Of a DNA stretch of 39,820 bases, positions 1 through 7,694 are shown in pieces; position 1 is the stretch's first letter, and every line of letters starts with the position of its first letter. Below the pieces are notes generated by a model. The model worked only from the letters and a program-made list of their open reading frames with translations, was not told where the DNA came from and ran no database searches. Both the position numbers and the translations under genes were made by a program. This DNA comes from Hyphomicrobiales bacterium (GTDB lineage: Bacteria; Pseudomonadota; Alphaproteobacteria; Rhizobiales; JAJFHC01), in assembly GCA_021775835.1 (NCBI GenBank), contig JAJFHC010000148.1, positions 1 through 39,820 on the forward strand. The letters are read 5' to 3'.

Positions 1-19
1 AATTTGGTGGCTGCGGCGG

Positions 20-48
20 TTGACATAAAGGGGGCATAGGCCTATTTT
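20..48 (+). promoter_or_regulatory. Sigma70-type promoter of rpmJ
   Basis: TTGACA at 20-25 and TATTTT at 43-48 are separated by exactly 17 bp, a near-consensus housekeeping promoter. The expected transcript start is near 55, giving a leader of about 50 nt before the rpmJ start at 105. The spacing and the perfect -35 are seen directly; activity is inferred. Confidence 0.65.
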
Positions 49-104
49 CCGCGCCGAGTTCAGGCATGGCATCACTTGGTGGCGTGCACAAGAGGTTCAG
101 AGAG

Positions 105-230
105 ATGAAGATCCGAAATTCGTTAAAGTCGCTGCGGGCAAGACACCGCGACAATCGCGTTGTACGCCGGCGCGGGCGGCTTTACGTGATCAACAAAACC
201 AACCGTCGTTTCAAGGCCCGCCAGGGCTGA
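105..230 (+). CDS. rpmJ: 50S ribosomal protein L36 (cysteine-free type)
   Basis: A 41-residue, very basic protein, too short to appear among longer open frames, beginning [17 protein letters not shown] and ending NRRFKARQG. This is the L36 family, a small large-subunit protein that binds 23S rRNA. The zinc-binding cysteines of the classical form are all absent, so it is the zinc-independent (C-minus, YkgO-like) type, which is the usual sole L36 in alphaproteobacteria. AGAG lies just before the ATG. The gene is monocistronic: a strong promoter lies at 20-48 and a terminator-like hairpin at 269-307. No second L36 is visible in this window. Confidence 0.95.
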   Translation: MKIRNSLKSLRARHRDNRVVRRRGRLYVINKTNRRFKARQG

Positions 231-268
231 AACGACGCCCTGACCGGTTAACCGGTCTGTTGAATTGA

Positions 269-307
269 GCCGTGTCGGTCTGCCGAGGCGGCTTTTCCCG
301 TTTTTTT
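269..307 (+). terminator. Probable rho-independent terminator of rpmJ
   Basis: GCCGTGTCGG and CCGAGGCGGC form a 10-position stem with one G-U pair and one mismatch around a TCTG loop, followed by TTTT and then a run of seven T. It lies 38 bp after the rpmJ stop. A perfect palindrome, ACCGGTTAACCGGT (243-256), lies between the gene and this hairpin and could add structure. Confidence 0.6.
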
Positions 308-356
308 GATCATTGGGGCTTTGACGAGCGGGCCGTGCCTGATTTATGCTTGCCCC

Positions 357-1022
357 ATGATACGATCATTGTTTTCTTCGTTCTTGGCGATTTTATTGTG
401 TGGCCTGATTTCGGGCCCGGTTTTGGCTGAAGCCGAACGCCCCGGCGTCGGCTTGCCGGACGAGCGCGATCCCAAGGGTGCGACGCGGTCGGAAAATCTC
501 ATCAAGAAGAAACCGAATGCAGCGACCCTGAAACGTGAGCATGAAAAGCTTGTGACGTCGCTGCTGGAGCGGCTCTCGAAAACCGACGACGAACGCAGCG
601 CCGAAATTCTGGAAAAGGCCGTGTGGAAAGCCTGGACACGTTCGGGCAGTCCGACGGTCGATATCCTGATGCAACAGGCCAACAAGGCGGCGCATGAAAA
701 GAAGAGCGACTTCGCTCTGGAAATTCTCGACGCGGTTGTCGAAATAGCTCCGAAGTTTGTCGAAGGATGGAACAGAAGGGCAACGCTGCTCTATCTCAGC
801 GACCAGTTCAACGAGTCGTTGCTCGACATCAAGAAAGTGCTGGAACTGGAGCCTCGTCATTTTGGTGCTTTGAGTGGGTTGGGTGTGATCATGCGCGAAC
901 TTGGCAATGACCGCGGTGCCCTGTCTGCGTTTCGTGAGGCCCTGAAGCATCACCCGTTTCTCTCAGGCGCCATCGAGGCGGAAAAAGAGCTGAGCGAGTC
1001 GGTTGAAGGCCGAGGGATCTAG
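357..1022 (+). CDS. Exported TPR-repeat protein
   Basis: A 221-residue protein. The ATG at 357 is preferred over an upstream TTG at 306 because it starts directly on a signal peptide: MIRSLFSS, then a hydrophobic stretch, then a cleavage-like VLAEAE near residue 22. The mature part has a charged helical region (about residues 40-110) followed by about two to three TPR units (about 115-205) with typical alternation, for example FVEGWNRRATLLYLS and FGALSGLGVIMRELGN. TPRs mediate protein-protein contacts, so a periplasmic scaffold role is likely; the partner is unknown. No clear Shine-Dalgarno precedes 357. The TPR and export calls are solid, the function is open. Confidence 0.8.
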   Translation: MIRSLFSSFLAILLCGLISGPVLAEAERPGVGLPDERDPKGATRSENLIKKKPNAATLKREHEKLVTSLLERLSKTDDERSAEILEKAVWKAWTRSGSPTVDILMQQANKAAHEKKSDFALEILDAVVEIAPKFVEGWNRRATLLYLSDQFNESLLDIKKVLELEPRHFGALSGLGVIMRELGNDRGALSAFREALKHHPFLSGAIEAEKELSESVEGRGI

Positions 1023-1099
1023 CCCGAACCCTTAGAACCGCCAGATGCTACCTTGGTTGTGCCGTTTTTCGGATCTACCCTCCTTTAGTCATTATCCTG

Positions 1100-1127
1100 T
1101 TGACGGACTCTCTTACAGAACTATCTG
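1100..1127 (+). promoter_or_regulatory. Possible promoter of the alpha/beta hydrolase
   Basis: TTGACG at 1100-1105 and TATCTG at 1122-1127 are 16 bp apart, about 105 bp upstream of the hydrolase ATG. The -10 is weak. The 210-bp gap around it (1023-1232) shows no other gene or hairpin. Confidence 0.3.
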
Positions 1128-1232
1128 TGTTGAAGGCGTTTGGATGGCTGTAGTTATCGCCGGACATCAGGCGTTCAGCTACTTTGATGAATGCGCGTGG
1201 AACCTTCATGCCAGTAAACCTTGGTCACATTC

Positions 1233-2234
1233 ATGTTTCATAACCTTGCCATCGGTCTTGGCTTGATTGTCGCGGTGGTGGCGGCGAGCACGGTCTATAC
1301 GTCCATACGGGCCGATTCCATCGATGACGAGTATCCTCCGCAAGGCGCCTTTGTCGATGTCGACGGGATCAAGCTGCATTATGTGGACAGCGGCCCACGC
1401 ACGGGAGATTTGCCGACCGTGGTTTTGGTACATGGCGCGAGCAGCAATCTTCGAGACTTGCGTCATGCCTTCTCCGATCGCCTGACAGATCGGTTCCGGG
1501 TTATCATTTTTGACCGTCCGGGTTTCGGCTGGAGTGGCAGGGCGTCTGGAGACCATGAGGGGTCACCAGGCCGTCAGGCGGAAGTCATCCACAAGGCGGT
1601 GGAGAAAATTGGGGTGGGCGAGCACATCCTAGTCGGCCATTCCTGGGCAGGAGCCCTTGTGTTGGCGTATGGTCTCAACCATCCCGACAACGTTAAGGGC
1701 ATCGTTGCCCTGGCGCCCGTAAGCCATCCGTGGCCAGGCGGTATTGCCTGGTACTATTCGTTGACGAGTGCACCGGTCATCGGCTTCCTGTTCGCGGACA
1801 CAGTGATGTTGCCGTTGGCGGAGATGCAGATGGGTAGAGCCGTTAGGAGCGTTTTTCATCCGCAATTGCCGTCGCCCGAGTATGCGACAAAGGCCGGTGT
1901 CGACCTGATACTGCGGCCGCAATCCTTCCGGGCCAATGCGGTCGATGTGTCGAGCCTGTTCGATTTTGTGTCCAGCCAATCGACCCGGTATGGCGAAATG
2001 ACTGTTCCATTGACGGTAATATCCGGTTCCGCCGACACGATCGTGTCCTCGGACATCCATTCACGTGCCCTTGAGCGGCAGGTGCCCGGTGCCCGTGTGA
2101 TCATTCTGGATGGCGTCGGTCACATGCCGCACTATGTGGAGCCTGATCTGGTGATCAGGGAAATCGTCGTTCTTGCACTGGCGGACAGGACATTGACGGA
2201 AGAATCGCAACGTGCGATTCAGAACGATTCTTGA
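1233..2234 (+). CDS. Membrane-anchored alpha/beta hydrolase
   Basis: A 333-residue protein from the ATG at 1233; a TTG four codons upstream is the alternative. Residues 5-22 form one hydrophobic segment followed by a charged region, so it is either an N-terminal membrane anchor with a periplasmic catalytic domain or an uncleaved signal. The hydrolase core is complete: oxyanion region VLVHGASSN (64-72), nucleophile elbow GHSWAG with Ser137, acid Asp268 in SGSADT, and His297 in GVGHMPH. The region 155-250 is a helical cap. The family covers esterases, epoxide hydrolases and haloalkane dehalogenases, and the substrate cannot be read from sequence. It is convergent with the next gene, with only 17 bp between the stops. 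Confidence 0.85.
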   Translation: MFHNLAIGLGLIVAVVAASTVYTSIRADSIDDEYPPQGAFVDVDGIKLHYVDSGPRTGDLPTVVLVHGASSNLRDLRHAFSDRLTDRFRVIIFDRPGFGWSGRASGDHEGSPGRQAEVIHKAVEKIGVGEHILVGHSWAGALVLAYGLNHPDNVKGIVALAPVSHPWPGGIAWYYSLTSAPVIGFLFADTVMLPLAEMQMGRAVRSVFHPQLPSPEYATKAGVDLILRPQSFRANAVDVSSLFDFVSSQSTRYGEMTVPLTVISGSADTIVSSDIHSRALERQVPGARVIILDGVGHMPHYVEPDLVIREIVVLALADRTLTEESQRAIQNDS

Positions 2235-2251
2235 ATTTGGTTCAACGAGCG

Positions 2252-3580
2252 TTATGGCAGCCGGCAGGGACGCAGAGTGCCGCTATGGGCATTATAGAAT
2301 CCGGTTGCCGGATTGTAGCTCCTGTACTTCCGGGCGCAGGCTGCATGGCGGGCAGTTGAAGCGTCATCCTGTACAGCACCCGTGTTGGCTGTTTCGCGGC
2401 CATTGATCGGGAGTGTCACGTCGCCTCCAGCCTTTCTGTACCACGCTGCCGCCATTTCTCGATCCGGCGTTAATCCGGCGACGGGCAGGCGTGCATAGAC
2501 TTCCGGGTCATAGGTCATGGCGACCCCCTTTGCGCCGCGCCGGTCTCCGGCGCCGGCAACCCGCAGGAACAACAGGCGGGCGGAGACGACGTCGCCACTC
2601 TGCAACAACTCATTTCCGCGTGTCAGCAATATTTCGATCTGGGCAGCCGACAATGGCGATTTGACTGGCGGCTCGACATCGGGTGTCGCCGGCTTGGTTT
2701 TGGCCGGTGGGGGCGTTACCTCAACAGGGTCGGCTTGGGCAGATTGCTGAGGGGTGGTCTTTTGGGGTTGCTTCACGAGATCTTTCTGTGGAGTGCTCTC
2801 GGATGTCGATGAAGCATCGTCAATTGTGGAACGGAGCGGTGTTGCCGTTTCACGAAGCCCTGCGCTGAGGTCGGTTTTGTTTTCGTTCGCGACGGAAGGC
2901 GGAACAGCCGGTTCGCGGGGATCCGAGGCAGCGTCAATCAACGGGGATTCATCCTGGACCGCTTGGCTCAGTGAGGATTGGGCCGAAGGGGCATCGGTCA
3001 AGGGCTCTTTGGTTGAGGGTGTTTCGGCTAAGGGCAAGATGGTTTCCGGTCCACTGCCATCACCGGAAAAACTATCGGCGCTTTCGGGTAAGAGGTTGCT
3101 CAAGGGCTGTACAAAACTGCACGCAGCAGAAGTACCCGCGATAACCACGACACTGGCACATAGGCTCCAGTATAAGCTTCGCTTGCTGGCCCGTGGTGTA
3201 TTGACCGCACGAGAGTAATCGTTGCGCTTCGGGCGGTACTCACCACGTTGAGACTTCCGCAAAGCCGGAAAACGCATCCATTCCCGATAGGGGCCATCGT
3301 TTTGCGGTCCGCCGGATTTTGTCTGGGGGCTCTGTTGTGGTGCGAATTTGCTCGCCAATTGCCTAGCCGCCGCGTCTTCCGGGTCAAAATCGCCACTTGG
3401 CGATTCAGGTTCTCTCACATGCTCGTCTGACCGGACGCCGGGCAGATGCGGTGCGCGGATGAACACGTCGTCAAATGTGTCTTCGAAGCCTACGGAATGC
3501 TGTGAAACATTCTCCCCGGCACTCGAAGTCCGGTCTGCTCCATTCACCCGGTCTTCCGGAACTTGCCTGCTGTATTTCAC
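2252..3580 (-). CDS. Membrane protein with Sel1-like repeats and a BA14K-like C-terminus
   Basis: A 442-residue protein with a GTG start at 3580 and GGAGAGG upstream. Residues 1-130 are polar, charged and proline-rich, with no signal peptide. About 137-157 is one transmembrane segment. About 160-310 is a low-complexity Ser/Pro/Thr/Glu linker. About 312-385 resembles one TPR/Sel1 unit (LTRGNELLQSGD, then MAAAWYRKAG). The last 31 residues (412-442) read HAACARKYRSYNPATGF and end in RPC, with Cys415 and Cys439, which resembles the C-terminal motif of BA14K-family proteins known from Brucella and relatives. A type II topology, with the tail in the periplasm, follows. The function is unknown; a cell-envelope role is inferred. 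Confidence 0.75.
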   Translation of the reverse strand: MKYSRQVPEDRVNGADRTSSAGENVSQHSVGFEDTFDDVFIRAPHLPGVRSDEHVREPESPSGDFDPEDAAARQLASKFAPQQSPQTKSGGPQNDGPYREWMRFPALRKSQRGEYRPKRNDYSRAVNTPRASKRSLYWSLCASVVVIAGTSAACSFVQPLSNLLPESADSFSGDGSGPETILPLAETPSTKEPLTDAPSAQSSLSQAVQDESPLIDAASDPREPAVPPSVANENKTDLSAGLRETATPLRSTIDDASSTSESTPQKDLVKQPQKTTPQQSAQADPVEVTPPPAKTKPATPDVEPPVKSPLSAAQIEILLTRGNELLQSGDVVSARLLFLRVAGAGDRRGAKGVAMTYDPEVYARLPVAGLTPDREMAAAWYRKAGGDVTLPINGRETANTGAVQDDASTARHAACARKYRSYNPATGFYNAHSGTLRPCRLP

Positions 3581-3908
3581 TGTGTCAGCCTCTCCGTTAC
3601 GCCACCAGCAGCCCCCAAGGCCGCCTGATTCCCCTCCCTGAAATTGGTTCGCGGAATATAAGTTCCTGTTTTCAATGTATTTCTCAGAACAGACTCACAG
3701 CCAACGGCACTTCAATCACATTGACATGGTCATATGCAAGATATTTTCGCAGATGAAATTGGCGATTCAATGGTAGGCCCTGTTCTCGTCGGAATTTGCC
3801 CGGGGCGAGCCTGCAGGGATGTGGAAATTCGGGTTCGGAAGCATGAAACTGGCGACATCAAGATTGCGGTGCCGGAGTGGAGATTTTGAAACCGCTGTCG
3901 ATCAATGG
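3581..3908. other. Intergenic region of 328 bp
   Basis: It lies between the start of the BA14K-tailed gene and the 3' end of pyruvate kinase 1, both on the minus strand. No hairpin with a T-run was found for the end of the kinase gene. On the plus strand TTGACA (3721-3726) and TATTTT (3742-3747) are spaced 15 bp, too short for a good promoter, and point at no gene. On the minus strand a TATATT (3656-3661) lies upstream of the GTG at 3580 but has no good -35. No small ORF with a convincing ribosome site was found. Confidence 0.5.
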
Positions 3909-5342
3909 TTAAAGCGTGTCACCCTGTTCGCCGACAAATGCGATGCGAAGCATATTGGTGGCACCAGGCGTGCCCAGCGGCACACCTGCGGAAATGATGA
4001 TCCGCTGGCCCGGTGTGGCAATGCCCTCCTGGAAGGCGATGCGGCAGGCTCTGTCGACCATATCGTCAAGGCTTGTGGCATCGTCGGTCAGCACACAGTG
4101 AAGGCCCCAGACCAGAGCCAGCCTGCGGCCGGTCTCCAATTTCGGGGTGAGGGCGATGACCGGTTTGTGGGGGCGTTCGCGGGCGGCTCTCAGGCCTGTG
4201 GTGCCCGATGACGTGTAACAGACAATTGCCGCCAGATTGAGTGTGTCGGCGACTGTGCGGGCCGCGGCGCTGATGGCGTCGGCGCTGGTCGGTTCAGCTT
4301 CCGTGCGCTGGGCATAGATAATACCGGAGTAGAGCGGGTCCTGCTCTACCTCCCGGGCAATCTTGTCCATGGTGGCGACCGCCTCGATAGGGTGTTCGCC
4401 GACGGCAGATTCCGCAGAGAGCATAATGGCGTCGGCTCCCTCGAAGACGGCGGTCGCGACGTCGGAGACTTCGGCACGGGTCGGCACTGGCGCCTGGATC
4501 ATTGACTCTAGCATCTGTGTCGCCACAACGACGGGCTTACCGGCACGCCGGGCGGTGCGGATCATCTGCTTCTGGAGACCGGGTACCTGCTCCAGCGGCA
4601 TTTCAACACCGAGATCGCCGCGAGCGACCATGATGGCGTCCGACAATTCGATGATCTCGTCAAGCCACTGGACAGCGGATGGCTTTTCGACCTTCACCAG
4701 GATAGCGGCACGGCCCCTGGTGAGGGTGCGGGCTTCGGACACATCGTCGGGTCGCTGGACAAACGAAAGACCGACCCAGTCGACACCGAGACCGAGCACA
4801 TGGTCAAGGTCTTCCCGGTCCTTGGGTGTCATGGCAGACAAGGGCACGATGGTGTCCGGAAGGCTGATGCCTTTGCGATCGGAGAGCTCACCACCGTGTT
4901 CGACTCTCGCCGAAATCGAGTCCGTCGAACATGCCGTCACAGTCAGCCTGATCTTGCCGTCATCCAGCAGCAGCGTATTGCCGGCTTCCACAGCCGAAAA
5001 AATTTCCGGGTGCGGCAGCATTACCCGGCTTTCGTTGCCGGGTGTTGGGTCATGATCGAACACCAGTATCGCGCCGACCTGCAGGTCGGCAGAACCGTTC
5101 CTGAACTCGCCGACGCGGAGTTTGGGCCCTTGGAGATCGGCGAGAATGGCAATCGGGCGCCCGCGGTCCTGTTCGACCGTCCTGATCGCGTTGTACAACG
5201 CGGTCGCCTCGTCGTGGGGCGTGTGGCTCATGTTGATTCGGAAAACGTCGGCCCCGGCGTCAAACAGGCGTTCGATCATTTCTAGCGACGAAGACGCTGG
5301 CCCCAGCGTGGCAACTATCTTTGCGCGTCTTTCTCTTTTCAC
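3909..5342 (-). CDS. pyk: Pyruvate kinase (paralogue 1)
   Basis: A 477-residue protein, the normal length. The GTG at 5342 is chosen because it gives the family's usual N-terminus (RERRAKIVATLGPAS); the frame stays open to a TTG at 5390 inside the upstream gene. It transfers phosphate from phosphoenolpyruvate to ADP in the last step of glycolysis. Visible are the barrel motif VFRINMSH, the signature VEKPSAV...DAIMVARGDLGVE with the catalytic Lys, and MLESMIQAPVPTRAEVSD. In the DLQGPK motif residue 74 is Lys, where potassium-dependent enzymes have Glu (rabbit Glu117), which predicts a potassium-independent enzyme. It lies 5 bp after the DUF1036 stop, so co-transcription is likely. A second pyk lies at 25041-26453. 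Confidence 0.95.
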   Translation of the reverse strand: MKRERRAKIVATLGPASSSLEMIERLFDAGADVFRINMSHTPHDEATALYNAIRTVEQDRGRPIAILADLQGPKLRVGEFRNGSADLQVGAILVFDHDPTPGNESRVMLPHPEIFSAVEAGNTLLLDDGKIRLTVTACSTDSISARVEHGGELSDRKGISLPDTIVPLSAMTPKDREDLDHVLGLGVDWVGLSFVQRPDDVSEARTLTRGRAAILVKVEKPSAVQWLDEIIELSDAIMVARGDLGVEMPLEQVPGLQKQMIRTARRAGKPVVVATQMLESMIQAPVPTRAEVSDVATAVFEGADAIMLSAESAVGEHPIEAVATMDKIAREVEQDPLYSGIIYAQRTEAEPTSADAISAAARTVADTLNLAAIVCYTSSGTTGLRAARERPHKPVIALTPKLETGRRLALVWGLHCVLTDDATSLDDMVDRACRIAFQEGIATPGQRIIISAGVPLGTPGATNMLRIAFVGEQGDTL

Positions 5343-5347
5343 GTGAG

Positions 5348-5878
5348 CTATTTCTCGCTGGTTTTCTTGCCGGACAAGTTGACGGTCCAATGGGTCTGTT
5401 CACCGGTGTCGACTTCAAAGTAACCGGCGGACTGATATCCGCGTTTTTCGCAGTCATGAAGCCCGCGGATCGTGAACAGCTTGTCTTGGGTGCACATGGG
5501 TGCATTGCCGCCCCAGAAGCCGCCCTTGTCGTAGTCGACGGCGTAAAAGTAGTAAAACCGTGCGATCAGCTTGCCAGTCAGGACCGTTTCGCAGGAACCG
5601 GGGTCGACATTCCACCAGCCTTCGCTGGCCCAGCCCTGCTTGTCCTTGTAGCCGAACGCCACGCCAATGTGGCTTTGCGTGCCATTGCACAGTTCAAGCC
5701 CACCTTCGGTCTTGCCACTGGTGTTCTTTGCCGGTGTAGCGGGAGGCGCAGCTTCCTTGTCGCTTTGACTCAGTCCAAGCGTCGGGCCGCCTCCTCCACC
5801 CAGGTCCAGAAGAAAATAGAGACTCGCGACACCGGCTATCAGTACCACTGCTAGCGCCGCCAAGGTCCACCGCATCAT
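5348..5878 (-). CDS. DUF1036 protein with N-terminal membrane segment
   Basis: A 176-residue protein starting at the ATG at 5878; a second ATG follows at once. Residues 5-25 form a hydrophobic anchor or uncleaved signal, then a Gly-rich linker (GGGGGP) and a Pro/Ala-rich spacer. From about residue 60 the sequence matches DUF1036: ELCNGTQSHIGVAFGYK, then GWWNVDPGSCETV and FYYFYAVD, with conserved Trp and several Cys (CETV, MCTQ, HDCEK) that could form disulfides. DUF1036 proteins are usually exported beta-rich proteins of unknown function. From memory, the gene is often beside pyk, DUF1244 and N-formylglutamate amidohydrolase genes in alphaproteobacteria, as here. It is the first gene of a probable two-gene unit with pyk. 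Confidence 0.85.
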   Translation of the reverse strand: MMRWTLAALAVVLIAGVASLYFLLDLGGGGGPTLGLSQSDKEAAPPATPAKNTSGKTEGGLELCNGTQSHIGVAFGYKDKQGWASEGWWNVDPGSCETVLTGKLIARFYYFYAVDYDKGGFWGGNAPMCTQDKLFTIRGLHDCEKRGYQSAGYFEVDTGEQTHWTVNLSGKKTSEK

Positions 5879-6094
5879 TTCTTTGTTGCACCTACTGTTT
5901 CACATGCTCTCGACAAAAATAACATCATGTGACTGAAGTTCCATCCAATTTTATCCGCGGGACGCACTTTGCACCAGACTTGTATAGCGGACCGCAGTAT
6001 CGTATTCCACCAAAGCTACGATCGCCTCGGCCGATCGGTTCCGTTTTATAAATGTCCCGGGCGTTTTTCCACGTCAAATTTCCATATTCTCGAT

Positions 6095-6108
6095 GTGCCT
6101 TATGGCAC
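6095..6108. repeat. Inverted repeat upstream of the amidohydrolase
   Basis: GTGCC-TTAT-GGCAC is a perfect 5-bp inverted repeat 30 bp before the ATG at 6139, in the divergent region between the DUF1036 gene and the amidohydrolase. It could be a regulator half-site pair or chance. Confidence 0.3.
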
Positions 6109-6138
6109 GATGATGAAGTCCCCACTATATTGCACACC

Positions 6139-6966
6139 ATGTTGGATACACTTGCAGACAGCGTGATACAGGCGACTCCACTGGCGTCGCAGGTCCACGA
6201 CGCTTTTGAGACAGTCGCTGGGCGCGCCGGATCGAAACTCATTATTGTCTGTGACCACGCGTCCAACCGCATACCGGATACCGAACATGGCCTCGGTTTA
6301 CCGGATACGCAGATGGAGCGCCATATCGCTTATGATATCGGGGTTGAAAATGTCGTGCGACATATGGCGGCAAATCTTGGTGTTCCGGCCATACTATCGA
6401 GATTTTCGCGCCTTCTGATCGACCCTAACCGTGGGTTGGATGACCCGACACTGGTCATGAGAATCTCTGATGGTGCCGTTATCCCCGGCAATGCGAAAAT
6501 TTCCGAGCAGGATATCCAACGTCGGATTTCTCAGTTGTATATGCCATACCACAATGCTCTTGCGGCCATGATCAGGCATTGCATCGAGGATGGTTATCCA
6601 CCTGTGCTCCTGTCGATACACAGTTTTACACCGCAGTGGAAAGACGCTGTGCGGCCTTGGCATGCGGGAATCCTTTGGGACAAGGATCCGCGGTTTGCAG
6701 TCCCGATGATCGAGGCCTTGCGCGGAGAACCAGGACTCGTGGTGGGCGACAACGAACCCTACCGCGGATACCTGGCCGGGGACTGCATGTATCGGCATGC
6801 CACTTTGGGAGGGCTGAGCCACGCGTTGCTGGAGATCCGTCAGGACCTGATCGATGATGACGCTGGTGCCCGGGAGTGGGGAGAACGGCTGTCACGCATC
6901 ACACCTCAACTGATGGCGAAGGACGGATTGCACGAAATCGTGCATCATGGTTCACATTCAGACTGA
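6139..6966 (+). CDS. N-formylglutamate amidohydrolase family protein
   Basis: A 275-residue protein; the ATG at 6139 gives the usual length, and the longer frame from 6052 is judged non-coding. The family removes the formyl group from N-formylglutamate (HutG in one histidine degradation route) or acts on related formyl- or N-acyl amino acids, using zinc. Motifs seen: VCDHASNRIP, FSRLLIDPNRG, LSIHSFTP and GDNEPY, which together carry the family's metal and substrate residues. No hut genes are nearby. Instead it sits with DUF1244 and gapR, the usual alphaproteobacterial arrangement, so its real substrate may differ from the named one. A TATATT lies only 8 bp upstream of the ATG, which would make a nearly leaderless transcript. 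Confidence 0.85.
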   Translation: MLDTLADSVIQATPLASQVHDAFETVAGRAGSKLIIVCDHASNRIPDTEHGLGLPDTQMERHIAYDIGVENVVRHMAANLGVPAILSRFSRLLIDPNRGLDDPTLVMRISDGAVIPGNAKISEQDIQRRISQLYMPYHNALAAMIRHCIEDGYPPVLLSIHSFTPQWKDAVRPWHAGILWDKDPRFAVPMIEALRGEPGLVVGDNEPYRGYLAGDCMYRHATLGGLSHALLEIRQDLIDDDAGAREWGERLSRITPQLMAKDGLHEIVHHGSHSD

Positions 6967-7003
6967 ATTCCTCAAGATGCCGCGGACGGAAAGGGACGCC
7001 GAT

Positions 7004-7303
7004 ATGGATGAATCGACAAAAACAGAACTGGAGGCTGCGGCCTTTCGCAGGCTGGTGAAACATTTGAGGGACAGAACCGATGTTCAAAACATCGATCTGA
7101 TGATCCTGTCGGGATTCTGCAGAAACTGCCTGTCGAACTGGTATCAGGACGCGGCGGCGGACAAGGGCATCGAGATGTCGAAAGACCAGGCCCGTGAACT
7201 CGTCTACGGCATGCCCTATGGAGAATGGAAAGCAAACCACCAGACGGAAGCCACCGCAGAACAATCTGCCGCCTACGCGGCTGCCCACAAGGCCCACGAC
7301 TGA
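7004..7303 (+). CDS. DUF1244 family protein
   Basis: A 99-residue protein. The ATG at 7004 is preferred over those at 6948 and 6977 because AAGGGA lies about 8 bp before it and it gives the family's length. Characteristic segments are FRRLVKHLRDRTDVQNIDLM and LSGFCRNCLSNWYQDAA, with the paired cysteines CRNC, then YGMPYGEWK. The fold is small and helical, and no biochemical role is established to my knowledge. It starts 37 bp after the amidohydrolase stop and is followed 50 bp later by gapR, all on the same strand, so a three-gene transcript is plausible. Confidence 0.9.
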   Translation: MDESTKTELEAAAFRRLVKHLRDRTDVQNIDLMILSGFCRNCLSNWYQDAAADKGIEMSKDQARELVYGMPYGEWKANHQTEATAEQSAAYAAAHKAHD

Positions 7304-7353
7304 CGGCCGATCTGAACAAACCGATCACAACTTTAATACGAAAGATCTAGAGC

Positions 7354-7623
7354 ATGAGTGAGCCTACGAGCGTTGCCCACGGACAACTGCGTTCCATCGT
7401 CGAACGAATCGAACGCCTCGAAGAGGAAAAGGCAGCGATTGCAGACGATATCAAGGAAGTCTACGGCGAAGCCAAGGGGAACGGGTTTGACGTAAAAGTA
7501 CTGCGCAAGATCGTGCGCCTGCGCAAGGTCGACCGGGCCGAGCGGGAAGAAGAAGAAGCGATCATGGACGTCTACATGGCGGCATTAGGCATGTTGCCAA
7601 CAGACCCGCCTGAGGAAGTTTAA
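7354..7623 (+). CDS. gapR: GapR-family DNA-binding protein (DUF2312)
   Basis: An 89-residue protein. The hallmark [20 protein letters not shown] is nearly identical to Caulobacter GapR, preceded by a coiled-coil helix ([18 protein letters not shown]) used for oligomerisation. GapR is a nucleoid-associated protein that encircles overtwisted DNA ahead of polymerases and stimulates gyrase and topoisomerase IV, and it is needed for normal growth and replication in Caulobacter. The assignment is by strong family similarity. It is the last gene of the plus-strand run and is convergent with the DUF882 gene, 71 bp away. That gap holds only a weak 5-bp stem. Confidence 0.92.
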   Translation: MSEPTSVAHGQLRSIVERIERLEEEKAAIADDIKEVYGEAKGNGFDVKVLRKIVRLRKVDRAEREEEEAIMDVYMAALGMLPTDPPEEV

Positions 7624-7694
7624 GCAGGATGTTGGAACGGGTTGCGGATTGATTACCGCACCTGTCACTCCTCAATCCGTTTGTCTTGTGATTT

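Noticed and set aside
3656..3668. GGAAC element resembling an EcfG (general stress sigma) -35
   Set aside because: No CGTT-type -10 at 16-17 bp downstream.
3721..3747. TTGACA...TATTTT promoter-like pair on the plus strand
   Set aside because: The spacer is only 15 bp and no plus-strand gene lies downstream.
6103..6134. TGGCAC followed by TTGCA, resembling a sigma54 -24/-12 promoter
   Set aside because: The GG-to-GC distance is about 28 bp instead of the required 12-bp register.
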